Source of the DNA: Casuarius casuarius
Lineage: Eukaryota; Chordata; Aves; Casuariiformes; Casuariidae
DNA: 64,000 nt
Direction: 5' to 3'
NCBI GenBank assembly: GCA_003342895.1
Contig: PTFA01000415.1
Span: forward strand, 1-64,000
Every line of letters begins with the position of its first letter. The first letter of the stretch is position 1. A model generated the notes under the pieces. The model saw only the letters and a program-made list of their open reading frames with translations. It ran no database searches and had not been told where the DNA came from. The position numbers and the translations under genes are program-made. Below are positions 36,801 through 49,555 of this stretch, piece by piece.

Positions 36801-39621
36801 TCTTTCTGTATGCTTCCTGTCTAGGCCTGACTTTCAGCACTACAAAGAAAGACATAGGAATATAACTTCCAAAGGGTTGTCAATCCATGTGATACTGAAT
36901 TATTGTAGAGGAGAAATTATTATATCCTTTTTAGAAATCTCTTCAGAATACTGTAGCCTATGCCTTCGTTGTAAATGCAATTGATTTCACCTAGCTGAAA
37001 CCATGTCTTGAATATACTGCAGAAGCACTAGTAATCTTTTTTATGTAAACCTGTACAGAGTATACAGTACTAAACTCTATGTGATTGCTGAGACACCTCA
37101 ACTACAAATTAGAGATGAACCGATACTGAAGGAATATAACCAGAGTGCAGTATAAGGATTAGTTTTCAGTGTAGGCTGTAAATTTCTTGATACCTTCTGT
37201 GTATTTCAGTACTGCATAAAGTTTAAACATTTGGCTGTAAATCTTTAAACAAATTGGACATGAAAACACAATAATGAAGTGTTGAACAGAATTAACTCCA
37301 CTGGCCAAAAAAACCTAGATATGGCTTATATTATTTTGTGAGTTTTCCAGCTATTCCTTTTACTTTCTGACTTCACTTAACCTCCCTCTCATGAGGTTTA
37401 AAGTTACTTTAGCATATTAAGTAGTAGCAAGTAAGTGCCCAGTTAAGCAGCAGGACTGTATTGACACAGTTTACCATACATGCAACAATAAAAAGAAAGT
37501 CTGTGCTGTAAATCGTTCATACCAGGAATGTAGATAAGGATCGTATTTTACTATGCCTATGCAATGCTTTTAGAAAGATATTTCCATACGCTCTAATCTG
37601 ATAAGCGCATATCTAGTTGTGTGCTTCCACTGTTTTACTTGTACCAGCACAGGTACTTACTTGTTCCTACAATGAGCCAGTACAGGGAGCTAAACTAGTA
37701 GAAAATTACCTTATAAAAACCAGCTAATCAAATGGAATAGCTTTCCTCTGGTTTAACTCCTCCTCTCTAGGCATAGTGATTTCAGGCAAAGTATGGGCAA
37801 GGGTTAACAGCCGAGGCATGCAACTGTTTGTGGAAATACAGATCTATAGCTTGACTGAAAATGAGATCTAACAACCCAGAAGGAAAAAAAGTAAGGTGCT
37901 AAGGACACTTGCTTATCAAAATATCAGACTACCGAATGGGAAACTGGTTTAAAGCAATACCGTGAGAAGTTTTACCTATTTCTTATACTCACATACTCAC
38001 AGAACACATGTGCATAAAAATACAGCCATTATACACGGAGAGAAAAAACTGCTTTTGTTTCCACATTTCATAACAATTTTTCAGTAGTATGGGTTTGTAT
38101 CTTATGAATGACAGTTATTTCTTAATAATGATGTTCTGTCTTTTTCTGTCAGTATGCCAGGTTTATGGATGGGAAGACAAGGGTTAGTGGTTGAATAGTG
38201 TCAGCTGATGTTCTTTGTTAATTTTAAAATGAACCCCATGATATTTAAACTTGACCTTTAATACTGCCAACAACACCTGGCAAAGGAGTTAGTTACATTT
38301 ATAACTCTGCCAACCTTCTGACTCACCCCAGAAACAGGCCATCATCATCCTTCAAGAAAATGAGTTAGGCATAAAAGAACATTTTACAATTAGGGATATT
38401 TGCAAGGGCAAAGATGAGAGGGACATGGAAGTAAATACTGTCATACCCAATTTTTTAATGGGACCATATTTTGTTATTATTAGTAGCTATTGTATGATGC
38501 AACCTATTCAAATTATAATAGAGGAAAAGCCACAAACAAAGTATTATTATTTTTGTTTAATTCTGTAGATGCAATAGCAGTATCAAGGCCCATAGACCTG
38601 TTTTGACCCAGAACTTCATTTTAAAGATACCAAACTGTGTGTTTCTCCAGGAATTTATTATATTCCCCAAATGGTTTTTTTGCTGATTGAATCACAAATT
38701 GATTTGTGTAATAGTATGTTCCACATTTTCTTGCAAACACAGGTTGTTTCTATCTATATTGTTCATTATTTTAGAGAAGCACAATGAGAAGTTTATAATA
38801 ATCAACATAGTTCTCCTTATTTTAGCTAATGTTTGCAATTGGAATAAGCATGTAAACTGTTCCCAAGCTGAGTTAATTTGTGGTTTGACTGTCAAACAGA
38901 CTACCAGCGCTTCTTTATGCCAAGTTTAAATAATTTATAAACTCCAGCGAGGGAAGAAGATTCCAACATGACATAACTGACTTAAACTAATAACTTGAAC
39001 TTAGGAGTGGAGTCAATACTACTGTTCCAATCCATTATTAATCTGCAAGTACTCCATAATATTGTATATTGATTAAAAAAAGAAAAAGGCCTTCATGTTT
39101 CTAACAGCCTAAGCCATTTCGTTGAGGAAGCTCTCTGGAGTAGAAACTATTTGCTTTTAACAGTATTGGCCCCCAGGTGAAAATGGCAAAGGATTGTGTG
39201 CGTTTCAGATGTAGAACTATTTCTTATTGTTTCGCCTGCACAGTAAAAGCCAAGATTTAGAATAATGCAGCAGTTTTACAATGCTAGCAGTACCCTTTCC
39301 ACGCAAGGAAATCTTAAACCGAAAGTATTTATGGTGGTAGGGCATGATGATAAATAACAGCTCATTTCAGATATGCTATTTTAAACTTGAATGGTCAGAA
39401 TGAAAAGTAAGTCATCTGTATTTAGCACTGTTTTTGGTCTCACAAGCTTTGGGTCAGATTTGCAGAGAATCAGGAGTTTCTGATAAAGAGCAGGTTCTGG
39501 CTCTGTAAAAGGAGGAGAGGAGACAGAGCTCTGACCCTTGGTTCTGTAAACCCTGGAACCACTTGCACGCATTGTCTTGACACCTTGAAACTCCTTCTCT
39601 CTTTGTGTATGTACAGTATAC
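30856..39621. other. Long putative intron, no confident feature
   Basis: Mostly AT-rich DNA. Points noted: a CpG-containing segment at 33535-33620 that is open on the minus strand after a very strong acceptor (TTTCTTCCTCCTCCATATTCAG, 33752) but has no good donor; a G6T6 and T10 tract at 36056-36080; a 29-bp minus-strand block (37661-37689) with a perfect CAA|GTAAGT donor whose phase is not needed by its neighbours; and a segment near 34610-34680 (GGTGCTTAGGAGCCTTAA) resembling a widespread decayed reptile/bird repeat. Confidence 0.35.
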
Positions 39622-39736
39622 CCAAGACCTTGACTAGACAAAACATCACACTGTAGGTACTTTCCTCCCCTTTGTGTATGGTTCTCAGACTGAAAAGTGC
39701 TAGGTGTACTCTGTCTCTTGCAGAAGTGGTCAGTGC
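39622..39736 (-). CDS. Candidate internal exon, helical (HEAT-like) protein
   Basis: Minus strand: very strong acceptor (GTCAAGTATTTTACATTTCAG), 38 open codons in phase 0 (ALTTSARDRVHLALFSLRTI ... YSVMFCLVKVL), one base, donor TTGG|GTATAC. About 29% of codons start with G. It joins 30784-30855 in phase with Ala at the junction. A different minus-strand frame is open for 144 codons across 39381-39815, the longest non-transposon open frame in the window. The splice sites favour the frame given here, but this double opening is a caution. Confidence 0.52.
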
Positions 39737-39994
39737 CTGAAATGTAAAATACTTGACTGTCATGAATTTGTTGAGCTGATGGATAAGTGATGACTACACA
39801 TGTAGTTAGGCACAATTAGAGCAGTCTGAAGCCTACACACAGTTTGACCATCCTGTACTGCAGATATCAATTCTCTATATTGTGTACAAGCACTGCGCTC
39901 TTTCTAAAATGACTACTCTTTTCCATTTCACTTAATATGAACTTGTTACTTTTGTAATGCTTATTGGAGTTTTTAGTCAAACAACGATTTAAGT

Positions 39995-40084
39995 GAATTA
40001 CATTCAGCCTTGACATCTGAATCTGAACAGTCAGTTCAGAATTACCTTCAACCTTGGTATCTGAACATAAGCTAGAAGCTTATG
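39995..40084. repeat. 44-bp spaced direct duplication followed by a hairpin
   Basis: GAATTACATTCAGCCTTGAC.. at 39995 recurs as GAATTACCTTCAACCTTGG.. at 40039 with about 85% identity over 27 bases. Just downstream, CATAAGCT-AGA-AGCTTATG (40066-40084) forms an 8-bp perfect stem. Confidence 0.75.
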
Positions 40085-41475
40085 TTGTGCTTCTCTCTAA
40101 AGCCCCCTGTAAAGACGGTGTATTTTTTAGTTTATGAACAATGATCATTAAGGAGGAGACTGAAGCTATTGATGCTTTGTTGGAAAACAAGGACTTTTCC
40201 TGGCCTAACCTCTGTAATGTTAGTTTCCTCAGTTATTTCTTCTCACAGCTAGGATTCGTTAGTGTTTCTTTTGGCTTGACTTTTAGATAAAATGAGAAAC
40301 TGCAGAGCTCTGTCTGGTATGGTTAACACTGGAAAAGTTCATGTTATATCCTACTACTAAAATCGGCACTAGAGTTTTTCATCAATGAGAAGAAAAAGAA
40401 ATCATTTCTAAGAGAATTACCACACTATATTAATGGATAGGTGGCGAAAATAAAAAAATGGATCATAGTTGCAATGATCGGGGTCAAACCTTCAGAGTTT
40501 TAACTCTGTGAAAGTCACAGCTCAGGTGGGAATGAATGTTGCCCAACTCTACCAGTTAAGGTTCTTATGAAATCCTTCATTAGTTGGTATTAGTTGTTGG
40601 AGAGTGACTAGACTGTTATGCTTAATATACCAATCTTACAGGAGTTAGTCGGTTAATTTTAACTTTCTATACTAATATCTGTGGTAATGTTTTTGGAGGT
40701 GTCAGATTATCTAGGTAATTGTTGCCTGGATGTCTATATTCACTTGTAATTATTATTGATTTTAATGGGACTGACTGCTTACTTGCTTTTGAAAATCTTG
40801 TAGACCCTAATGCTGTAGCTTCATTGTCTGAGCTAGCTAGTTTAAAGTTGATCTGAGTACATTTTTATGAGCTGCTCTATTTTGGAGCATGTATAAGGGT
40901 AACATTTCCTTCAGGAATACTCAGTAACTTTGGGGAAAATATAAGTTGTTAAGTGCTTAATTCTCTTTGGAAAATGGCTCTTCAGAACTTTTAAAAATTT
41001 AATATATGAAAATGAAATGATTCTATAAAAAACAGAGGGGGTCCAGAAGTATTCTAGGTACCAGTCACAGCCTGAGTATAAAGGCATACTTGAGTGATTA
41101 TATTTAACTATATGGATGGGAATATGACAGTAAGTAATCATGTCGAAAGCCGCTCTGTATTGGACACTCTTTGTGTTTCTTCCTTTTCTCACTTAGTTAA
41201 TTTTAACCCCATACTTTATTAAAATCTAGATTCATAATTCATGTTATTTTCTAGGTGCCAAATGGAAAGCATAACACTTCTTCAGAGCTCTAGCAGCTGT
41301 GCCGCTTTTTGGTGTTCCACTCTTCCCTCTGTTCTCGGCTATCTTTGTGAATGCATTTCACATCGATTAACATAATACGTCGTTGTTTCAGCCTACAGAC
41401 ATTATGTCTACATATAGTAAGGGACTATTGATTCTTTTTCCCAGTCTAATGAAACAGCAGAGATGAAAAAATACC
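40085..41475. other. Putative intronic DNA
   Basis: No exon-like block or repeat family recognised beyond a pyrimidine-rich minus-strand tract near 40440. Confidence 0.45.
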
Positions 41476-41643
41476 ATTCCTGTTTCACAATACTTAAATT
41501 TGTGGTTTTCAGTAAGCAGCTGACCTAAAGCACTAGGTAAGCAATGAAAACAAATTTTCCCTCTTTCACAATACTTAAAATTGTGTTAGAGTTGGATTTC
41601 ATTAAGCAGCTGACCAAAAGCACTAGGCAAGTTATGAAAACCT
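41476..41643. repeat. Tandem duplication, ~85-bp unit, two diverged copies
   Basis: TTTCACAATACTTAAA ... TAAGCAGCTGACC.AAAGCACTAGG..AAG..ATGAAAAC occurs twice. The start is offset by 81 bases and the later part by 90, so the second copy has a 9-bp insertion (around TTAGAGTTG). Scattered substitutions show the duplication is not recent. Confidence 0.9.
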
Positions 41644-43429
41644 ATATTAAGAGGAGAAACAAGTTGTTTTCTAAAAATGACAAGATATATTTATTGCAAT
41701 ATTTATAAGAATTTTTTAACTATACGTATTACCAAAGCCATAAAAAGTGTTTTAGCATTTTCTTTAATTTTATGGATTCTGTTGAGCAAATACTAGTAGC
41801 AATGTCTTATGCATCAATGAAATGAAACAGCAGGCGTAGAATAGGAGTGCATAAAAGTTAACTTAGATTTTAGAGCCTAACAATATTCCCTGTGTTTCTA
41901 AAGTCAAGCAAGAGTTGAAAGCAAGAATTAACTTTCTAGAAATCATTTTTGCATTACATGCTCAATGCAACATGAGGAAATTTCCCTTCATTTCAATCTG
42001 ATATTGGTCAAGGTTGAGCAGTTCTTAACTGTCTAATCTAGCCTTGTACTTTATGAATACAATAGTTGTATATTACTGTAGCATAGCACAGTGTTCATTG
42101 CATGCTGTAAGTTAATAGTGCATCAGAAGATCACTGGATTAAAATGATTGCTCTTATAGTTCTACACGTATCACTTGTTAGGAATGACAAGTAGCACGAT
42201 GTCAGGACTGAATACTACTAGTTTTGTCATGAACAAAATGTCTCTCATTTCATCTTACTACTTCTGTTGTTATTCTTTCTTTTGGTCCTTTGGTCAGAAT
42301 GTCCTTTGGAGAACTAGTAAAGCGCAGAACGCAGAGTAGCCAATGTTTTACACTAGATGAAACAAGTTTAGCTTCATATGCAGGTAATAATCTTTATTCT
42401 GAATTAACATTAAATAGAGAGTACCATTATTCTGAGTAACATTAAACGAAGAAGCAGCATGATGGACATGATGACATATTGTTTGGAAAAATTTTTTTAG
42501 TGAATGTAACTAGAAAAAATAGTTTTTTCGTCCAGAGATATATGACATCCTTTGATATGCCAGAGAAACTTACCAAACATTGAAAAGGATAAAGGCAGGT
42601 GAACAACTAGTTTAGTTGAGAAAACAATCAGCAAACAGCAATTCACAAAGAAGAGGCGTTATATGGATATTATATGGTTAAGATACGGGGAAGTTGGTTT
42701 AATTTCCTAGATCACATGACATTGGGCAAATCACTTATTTACTCTCATATTTTCAAAAATACTACTAGATAAGTAAATATATGTCAAGTGTCTTAGAAAT
42801 GCCACATTCTTAGGGGCTAAAAAGAAGAGGCTCTTATGTATATAAAAAAATGGAAATTTTTTAATTTCCAAAAAAATACAGCATGTCATATTTTCTCTTG
42901 AAATCTTTTTTTGATTAAAAAATTAATGAACATTATTATCGTCATCGTCATTATATTTTTTACTACACCATTCACACGTTTTTTTTCTCAGGAGAGGTCT
43001 GAAACCTCCCAGATTGAACGTTTTTGGCTAGTAATCAGAATTTAAGGAAAAGTCAAAATCCTTAATTTTGCAACGAAATTCCTAAGAAATATTATTAGGC
43101 AGTAGATATAGCCATAATGTGAGTGGGGAAGAGTAAGATTTTAACCCAGCTGCATAGCTGCTTGTGTGCAGTAATACTTTTGATTCCCCTGGCAAATCCA
43201 CACCTAATATGCTAATGGTGATCACATTCTTACGAAGTCTGGAATATCAATCATTAAATATACCATATGTCTAGGGATATTTTTTCAGGCTTCTAATACA
43301 TATTTACTAATGTTTCCTCTAGACCTGTTCTACTCAGGTTCTTAAATAGGTTTCAGCAAGTGAGCGCTGCCTCCAAGGCCCTTCTGTGTCACTTTTGATC
43401 ACTTTTTAAAAAGATTGTAGCATACTTAC
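41644..43429. other. Putative intronic DNA with a plus-strand exon-like block
   Basis: At 42298-42383 on the plus strand, an excellent branch point/pyrimidine tract/acceptor (CTTACTAC ... GGTCCTTTGGTCAG) precedes an 86-bp block with a single open frame (MSFGELVKRRTQSSQCFTLD) and a donor GCAG|GTAATA. Because it is on the opposite strand to the better exon chain, I do not call it a gene. At 42574-42606 a minus-strand 33-bp segment has a perfect GTAAGT donor. Confidence 0.3.
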
Positions 43430-43569
43430 ACACATCGGAAAGTCTGGTTTAACAATTGCAAATGACATTTAAAACAATCCTGTCTAAAACTGCTTTTCCC
43501 TGTAACGGAAGCCAATTGAGTTTGATCAGTGTCAGCTTTATTAGATGCAGATAACTCAAGTGGAGTTAA
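43430..43569 (-). CDS. Candidate internal exon of the unidentified minus-strand gene
   Basis: Minus strand: acceptor ATGGATTTTTACAAAAG, open codons QLRNLTPLELSASNKADTDQ through HLQLLNQTFRC, then a perfect donor GTAAGT that splits the next codon (phase 2). An alternative GTGTAA donor two bases earlier gives phase 0, which would fit 39622-39736. The block is preceded by a 69-bp gap from 43639-43686. No family recognised. Confidence 0.38.
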
Positions 43570-43638
43570 ATTTCTGAGCTGCTTTTGTAAAAATCCATTA
43601 CTTATCTTTAAGCATCTAAATGTCTGTGTAACTCTTAC

Positions 43639-43686
43639 CATCAGTGTGTAACTTTTTGTGAGTGCAAGATGTAACTTAACACATGG
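43639..43686 (-). CDS. Candidate short exon upstream of the previous block
   Basis: Minus strand: acceptor GAGTTACGCCATCATTTAG, exactly 16 codons (PCVKLHLALTKSYTLM), strong donor CTGATG|GTAAGA. Phase 0 in and out. An in-frame TAG directly before the acceptor limits the frame to the block. The intron to 43569 would be only 69 bases, near the lower limit for vertebrates. Confidence 0.3.
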
Positions 43687-46025
43687 CTAAATGATGGCGT
43701 AACTCACTTCCCATATATAAGTACTGGTAAACACTGCTATAATTATACCAATGAAACTTGCATTTAACTCTCTGAGATTGGTCCAGTGAAAGATGCACTT
43801 TTTTTTCCTAGGCTGTTAGTCCATTCTTTAATTCCAAAAGTGCCTGTACACACCTTGTTTCTGCATCAAACTTTTTAGTATACTTAAAATTTGAGTTCAG
43901 TGCTTAAGCTATGGCCCACTGGGAATAATGGATCACCATTAAAATCCAAGATCTATGGAGCTGTAAAAAGTTTTGAGCAGGAGCATCTGCTGATCCATGC
44001 TACATTTATGTATAAGTAGCTGTTGGAAGCATAACTACTATTCTGAAAACTGTGTAAACAGGCATAATTTGGAAAAATCCAGGTATGTTTGTATAAACAT
44101 GACCAAAAGCCCTTTCCCATCCGATCATAAGGAGCAGGGTGGAAAAATTTCAGCCCTGGTGAGTGAAAATTCTATAAGACAATGAAAAATTAAAAATTGC
44201 ATTATAATTCAGTACGGTAAGAATAAAGTAAGAACAAAGTTATGATTACAGGTGTCATGTATGCCGACGCATAAGTTTCACTTCAGAAGTGTAGATAGTT
44301 AGGCACATGAGTGACTTATCCCTTTGGTTGAAGTTGAGCCAATATTTAAATATTTTACTACACTGGACCAGATTTTTAAGAGTGTGTGTAGGAACTGCAG
44401 AGCAGGTATAAAACAATACCAGATTTTAAATACACTTCAAACTGAAAATTGGGCCTTAAGAATGAATGCCGTGCTTTCTTGTAATATATTTATTAGTTTT
44501 GTACTACTAGTTTAATGTAGATTTGTTTGGGGGGGGGGGTTGTTTTGTTTTTCATGTATCAGCAGTATCAAAAAAGGTAGTCTGTTAAAGACTTTAAACA
44601 CATCAGCCCTGATATGCACATGGCCAGAATTGTCAGTATGCTCCCGCTGTTTTGTTTCTCTAGCAATGCACAGCAGATACAAAGTCATCTTAATTGGTTA
44701 ATTAACCAGATTTATAGTTTTTACGCAATGCCACAGTGATGGTAAGTGTTCTGCAATACATTAATATATACTGAGAAGTATTCTTCACTGTTTTTGAACG
44801 AACTTTAAAACTGACTCCTAAATTTGCTTTACATGATTGCAAATCCAGATCAGATTCTTGCAGTGCCTACACACCACTGGTATTTCTGGATTAGTTTTAG
44901 CCATTATTTTTCTTTTCTGTGTGTTTCAGTGACTTGGCACCTTGCAAAGCAGATGATATTTGATCATTTAAGTTACTTTGGCTTCTGCACTGAAAGTCAT
45001 GTGGGTAGGTCTTTGAGAGTAATTTTAAACCATTATTTGTAGCCCTATTAAGCAGCAGGAAAGAGGAGAAAGGTTGGTAATTGGTCTCTGTCCCTTGCAA
45101 ACTGTTGAAATTGATTTGGCTTCAGGCTGAGAGTTAAAAGCAAGCAATGCATTACAGGGGACAGATCTATACTGCATTGCATTAATATACACCAGGGGAT
45201 TTTTTCCTCCCCTGTTTTGCACTCAATTTGAAACCCTAGGGCCTGATTCAGATTCTTCTCGAGCATATTCCAGTATAAATCAGGAATGACTCCACAGAAT
45301 TTACACTGTTATCAGAGCCATGCTGTTCATGATTGTGACGTTGACTAAGAAATCTAAGCAGTGTCTTTGCCCCTTTCTCATGTCCTCAAAGAAGATGTGA
45401 AATCCTGGGCCTGGTGCTCGTCGGTGGAGAGTTCTGCTCTGTTTGTGGAATATCCTCATTACACTAGTTGCAATGAAACAAACTGTTTGAGTCCCCTCTT
45501 TTTAATAGAAAGTTGCCATTTATTTTCAAATGAAACATTGATTAACTTGTGACTGCTGGTCAGTCTTTGATGAAACTTCCTAAAGTATCCATTTTAAAAA
45601 CCAAACAAGGCCACATTAGTTCTGATAGTCAGAACCTGGTGGTTCTTATATTGTTTTATGATTGAATTGGCCAAGCATCCTGTTTGACCAGTCTCCAGGT
45701 ATCAATTATGTGTTGAAATTATTTTAAGCTTTTAGACTTCAGACTGAGCACACACACTGCCATTGAACCCAGAGAAATGTCTAGGCTCCATTCAAAGGTA
45801 TAGATCGTCTGTATAGCATTTCCTCCTGAGAGCTGGTATTCAGTCCAATTGCTTGTTTTGTACTCTGTCAGACTCCCATTGTAGCTTAAATAAAACCTTT
45901 TGCAGAATCTTGCCAAAGCTGACAGTTCTAGTATACTAGGTGTCATGCAGTAGCAGCATGAGCCAACAGACATAACAGATGTATCTAACCAACAGTCCTG
46001 TCCCACTTCAGCACAGCTTAGTTAC
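43687..46025. other. Putative intronic DNA with G11 run and an old repeat
   Basis: A run of 11 G lies at 44529-44539, followed by T-rich DNA. At 45235-45310 the sequence GGGCCTGATTCAGATT ... AAATCAGGAATGACTCCA ... TTTACAC resembles a common decayed amniote element built around 'CCTGATTC' and 'TTTACAC' words. Three minus-strand frames are open at once around 45025-45220, so none is taken as coding. Confidence 0.35.
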
Positions 46026-46109
46026 CTCTAAACAAGATATTTTGAGTACTGGAGACCATGTAGTGGCTTCAGTATAGAGTATTAGCCCTACTAGTTTTAG
46101 CCCAGTTTG
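46026..46109 (-). CDS. Candidate internal exon, helical protein
   Basis: Minus strand: acceptor TTTAAGATCCCTGGGATAG, exactly 28 codons (QTGLKLVGLILYTEATTWSP ... ISCLE), strong donor TTAGAG|GTAACT. Phase 0 in and out, matching 43639-43686. An in-frame TAG abuts the acceptor. The peptide again looks helical. Chance cannot be ruled out. Confidence 0.38.
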
Positions 46110-49100
46110 CTATCCCAGGGATCTTAAATCCCTCTGGGGTTCAAGTTAGCTCATTTACAACAGGATGTGGTTAGATGAGGTGGGCAATAACTCGTACAAC
46201 AGCTTGATGCCACCATAAAGACAGTTTCAGTACCTCTTAAGTCTTCCTTCACAGTGGATCAGCTGCTCTTTCCTTCCACTTCACTCCCTTTGTCTGAACC
46301 TTGTTTCTTGTGTCCCCTCTTTGTCTTTGGTGAGCCAAATGAGATCATTACGATAGTGGAAAACAGAAAACTAATGAAATAAATATACAAAGGGGAGAGG
46401 GAGGAGGGAGGTTATATGGGAGGAAAGGGTTACCTCTTTTAAACAGCAGTGATTATGAGATCACCTCAGCTCTTTCATTCTTATTAATGGCTATATCCTT
46501 GGCTTCAGTGTACAAACAGTTCATTTTTTAAAATATCATAACGTAAGGTTCAAATGTAGAGCGTTTGGACCTTATGTTTGATTTTAAGGATTAGAGCAGA
46601 AGTTGTTACATCTCAATTTTCTGAATAGAGACTTTTTAAAACTCTCTTACTATCCTTTCCCCTTTGGGGGATTATATACTAATTTACAGAGTTCGGGGAG
46701 CAGGGTTTTCCAGTTAAGCTTTTGGTATATATATATGCCCTTTACCTTGAGCTGTTGAAGATGACTAAAAAGAGTTTCCTGTTTCCTTTTTTTTTTTTTT
46801 TAACAACCTTCTAATGCCTTTGTAAAATGACTCACTGATGAGCCTCCATCAACTATCACAGACTTCTGTCAAGTAACTTCATTGCCAAAGTGACCTGACA
46901 ACCCAGTCCTCAGTCCAAGCTCTTGTGGCTTAGAATAATTACCTGTTCAGTGGAACAGCACTTAAATCAGTGACCCAGGATTATTAGCTCTGAGACAGCA
47001 TCTCTTAGGAACTAGAGTCCAAGGCAGAATAAGGAAGGCAAAGATCAGCTTTATATTGAAATTGTTGGTCTTGCATATGTATAGAATTCATATATTTGAA
47101 CAGAATCCATAAGTTACGTGTAGGTAAAATACACAAATAATCTCACAGCCCTATTGTATGATTATGCCCAACTTCCGTAATTGTCCAACAGTGATAGCAT
47201 TTGTAGACATGTTGCATTTCATCCTTATTTACATTGAAAAAATGCCTCCTTTTTTTAAGGAAGCATGGAATCCTTTTACATGATTAGCTCAAATCCATTC
47301 TTAAGAGAAAGATTACTTCATAAATCCTTGAATTACTATTACATTTGTTGTAAAGGGCCCTTCTTGTTTTAAAAATCTGGCATTAGCACGATGTGTTTTC
47401 CATTACAATGGCAAATACATGGTAGGACACAAATCCCACTTGAGAGTCTAAGCTGTTTGAAGGGTTTTAGTGTCAGCCACTCATTTCTAGGAGGTTGGAT
47501 TAAGAATTGGAAAAGATGTTTTTACGAGAGCACTATAGCTGGTTTGTTAATATGTATCTGCATGTCAAGAATACAAACTGTATTGAAAGGCTAACCTTTT
47601 ATATTGCATATGACAACTACATAGATTTTTTTCTTACATTGAGACAGTGATATTTACTACTTTCAAAAAGCATTTTTCCTGTATAAACCCCACTGGATTA
47701 GTTTCTGTCTTCAAAAAAGCAATATATCAAAATTATGTTATCCTAGACAGAAGAGAAAGTAAAGCTGCCTATAGCGATTTTTTCAAATCTATATTTCTGG
47801 ATTATGGTTTTTGGACTTTCCTCTTTTTTCACTTGTGTTTTGAGTCAGGACTAACTCAGAAATCAATGATAATACAGTGCTCTAAACCTGGTGCAAGAAA
47901 AGCATTAGGAACTGTGTGTTTATTCAGATATACTACTGAAAACTTCTAAATACTTATATTAATTCTTCTAAATGTGTACAACTCCAGTTGCTAGCCAGTG
48001 ACTCTTTTAAGACAGTGGTATTTCTGTAGAATTGATTTACAATAGATTTTATCTGCCTGTGCTTTTTAAATTGATCTGTTCATACTTGACAAAGACAAAG
48101 ATCTATGTTGCTTTGTGTAACAGGATGAAAATATTCTTCTTTTGCCCAAACTTTTTCAGAAGTACTGCAACAGTAACGCCATAAACGTGGTTCTGGTGAT
48201 GGGGCCACTTTAACTTAATCTGTGATATTTTCTGAAAACTAAGGGGACCGTGATGATTCTTTTTAAATTTATTAACAAATCTGTATTGGAAAACTGAGGT
48301 TTGAGTACTCAGGGAGCTCTGAGTATTTATGATCTATAGAAATAAAACAGATGACAGGCATTTCCTACCAGTGGCCAAATAACATTGATACAGATAAAGG
48401 ATGAACTTGCCCTGTGGTCAGTTTGCAGTTTTTACATTTCCAAGGTTATCTTGCAAGCCAAAGAACACAAAATACTTTTAAAATAGAAATAACTTTCTCC
48501 TTTATGTAGCTCAGTTACTTAGGTCTATAAATTAAGCCTGGACCCGAATGGACATTAACCTTAAGATGTGCTTTTTTTTTTGGATCACAAATATCAATCC
48601 GATAATCTTTAGCACTCAACATTTGGTAGAAAGTTATGCATGTTATTTAATGATACCAGACTTTGACATGCTTCTTCTCAAAATTAAACATCAAATTCCC
48701 TAGTTACAGTTGGCCTTTAGGCTAGGGATGGATAAAATATGCATTAGTATTTTGTTCTTTTGTTTCTAGCTTTATAGATATTGATGTAAGTAGGTAGTTA
48801 GAGGTCAAGAAGAAAGTAAAAGCTGTTAAGATCAAACGATTTTACTTCAGCTAATAGCTTAATTTATAATGTTGATGCACAATATGATAGTTTGCTTGAA
48901 CCACCTTTAAACCTATATTACTAAGGGAAATTGAAATAACTCTTAAAGATAATGTAAACACTGATTCAATTAAATTAACCTAATAAAAGTCTTATATGAT
49001 TACCACATTCTCTTGAGCCAGTCGCAAGGAAATCCTAATAGGGAGGAAATATTTCAGAGGAAAGAATGGTTCCAGTATCATTTACTTAAAAAAAATTCTC

Positions 49101-49555
49101 AAGTGACACAGTAATACTGATGCTTACATGCAAATTGGACTGCTCAATTGCTCTGACGCAAACCTAATTCCCACATTCTGGTCCCAGGAAACTCAAAACA
49201 GACCAATGCCTTATTAAACAAACATACCAAAGTACTCTTTGATCGCATCTAATGTGTATAAAAAGCTCAAACACAGAAATTTTAGATGTTTGGTGAGCTG
49301 TACTCAGCAAAATTCTTGCCATACTTTCTTCCTTACAGATGTGATTAAAAAGATGGGTGGGCTCTTGGGGCAGTATGCTGCTGCTCTTTTGCTTTCCCTC
49401 ATCAGTAAGGAGGAGAAAAGTGTCACCTGTTTTTCTCTCTTTTCTGTCCTTTGTCAGCCCTAAGCCTTAGCTAGGGGTAGTGTCATTTTGCTCACTATAA
49501 GTTTAAGGTGTATGAATAAAAACGTTTGCCAGGAGCTACATCTCTGCACAGTGAA
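46110..49555. other. Non-coding stretch
   Basis: A purine-rich GAGGGAGGAGGGAGG tract lies at 46394-46415, a short TA run at 46726-46736 and a T15 run at 46787-46801. Open frames at 47391-47594 and 47647-47949 on the plus strand lack convincing splice sites. Confidence 0.4.
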
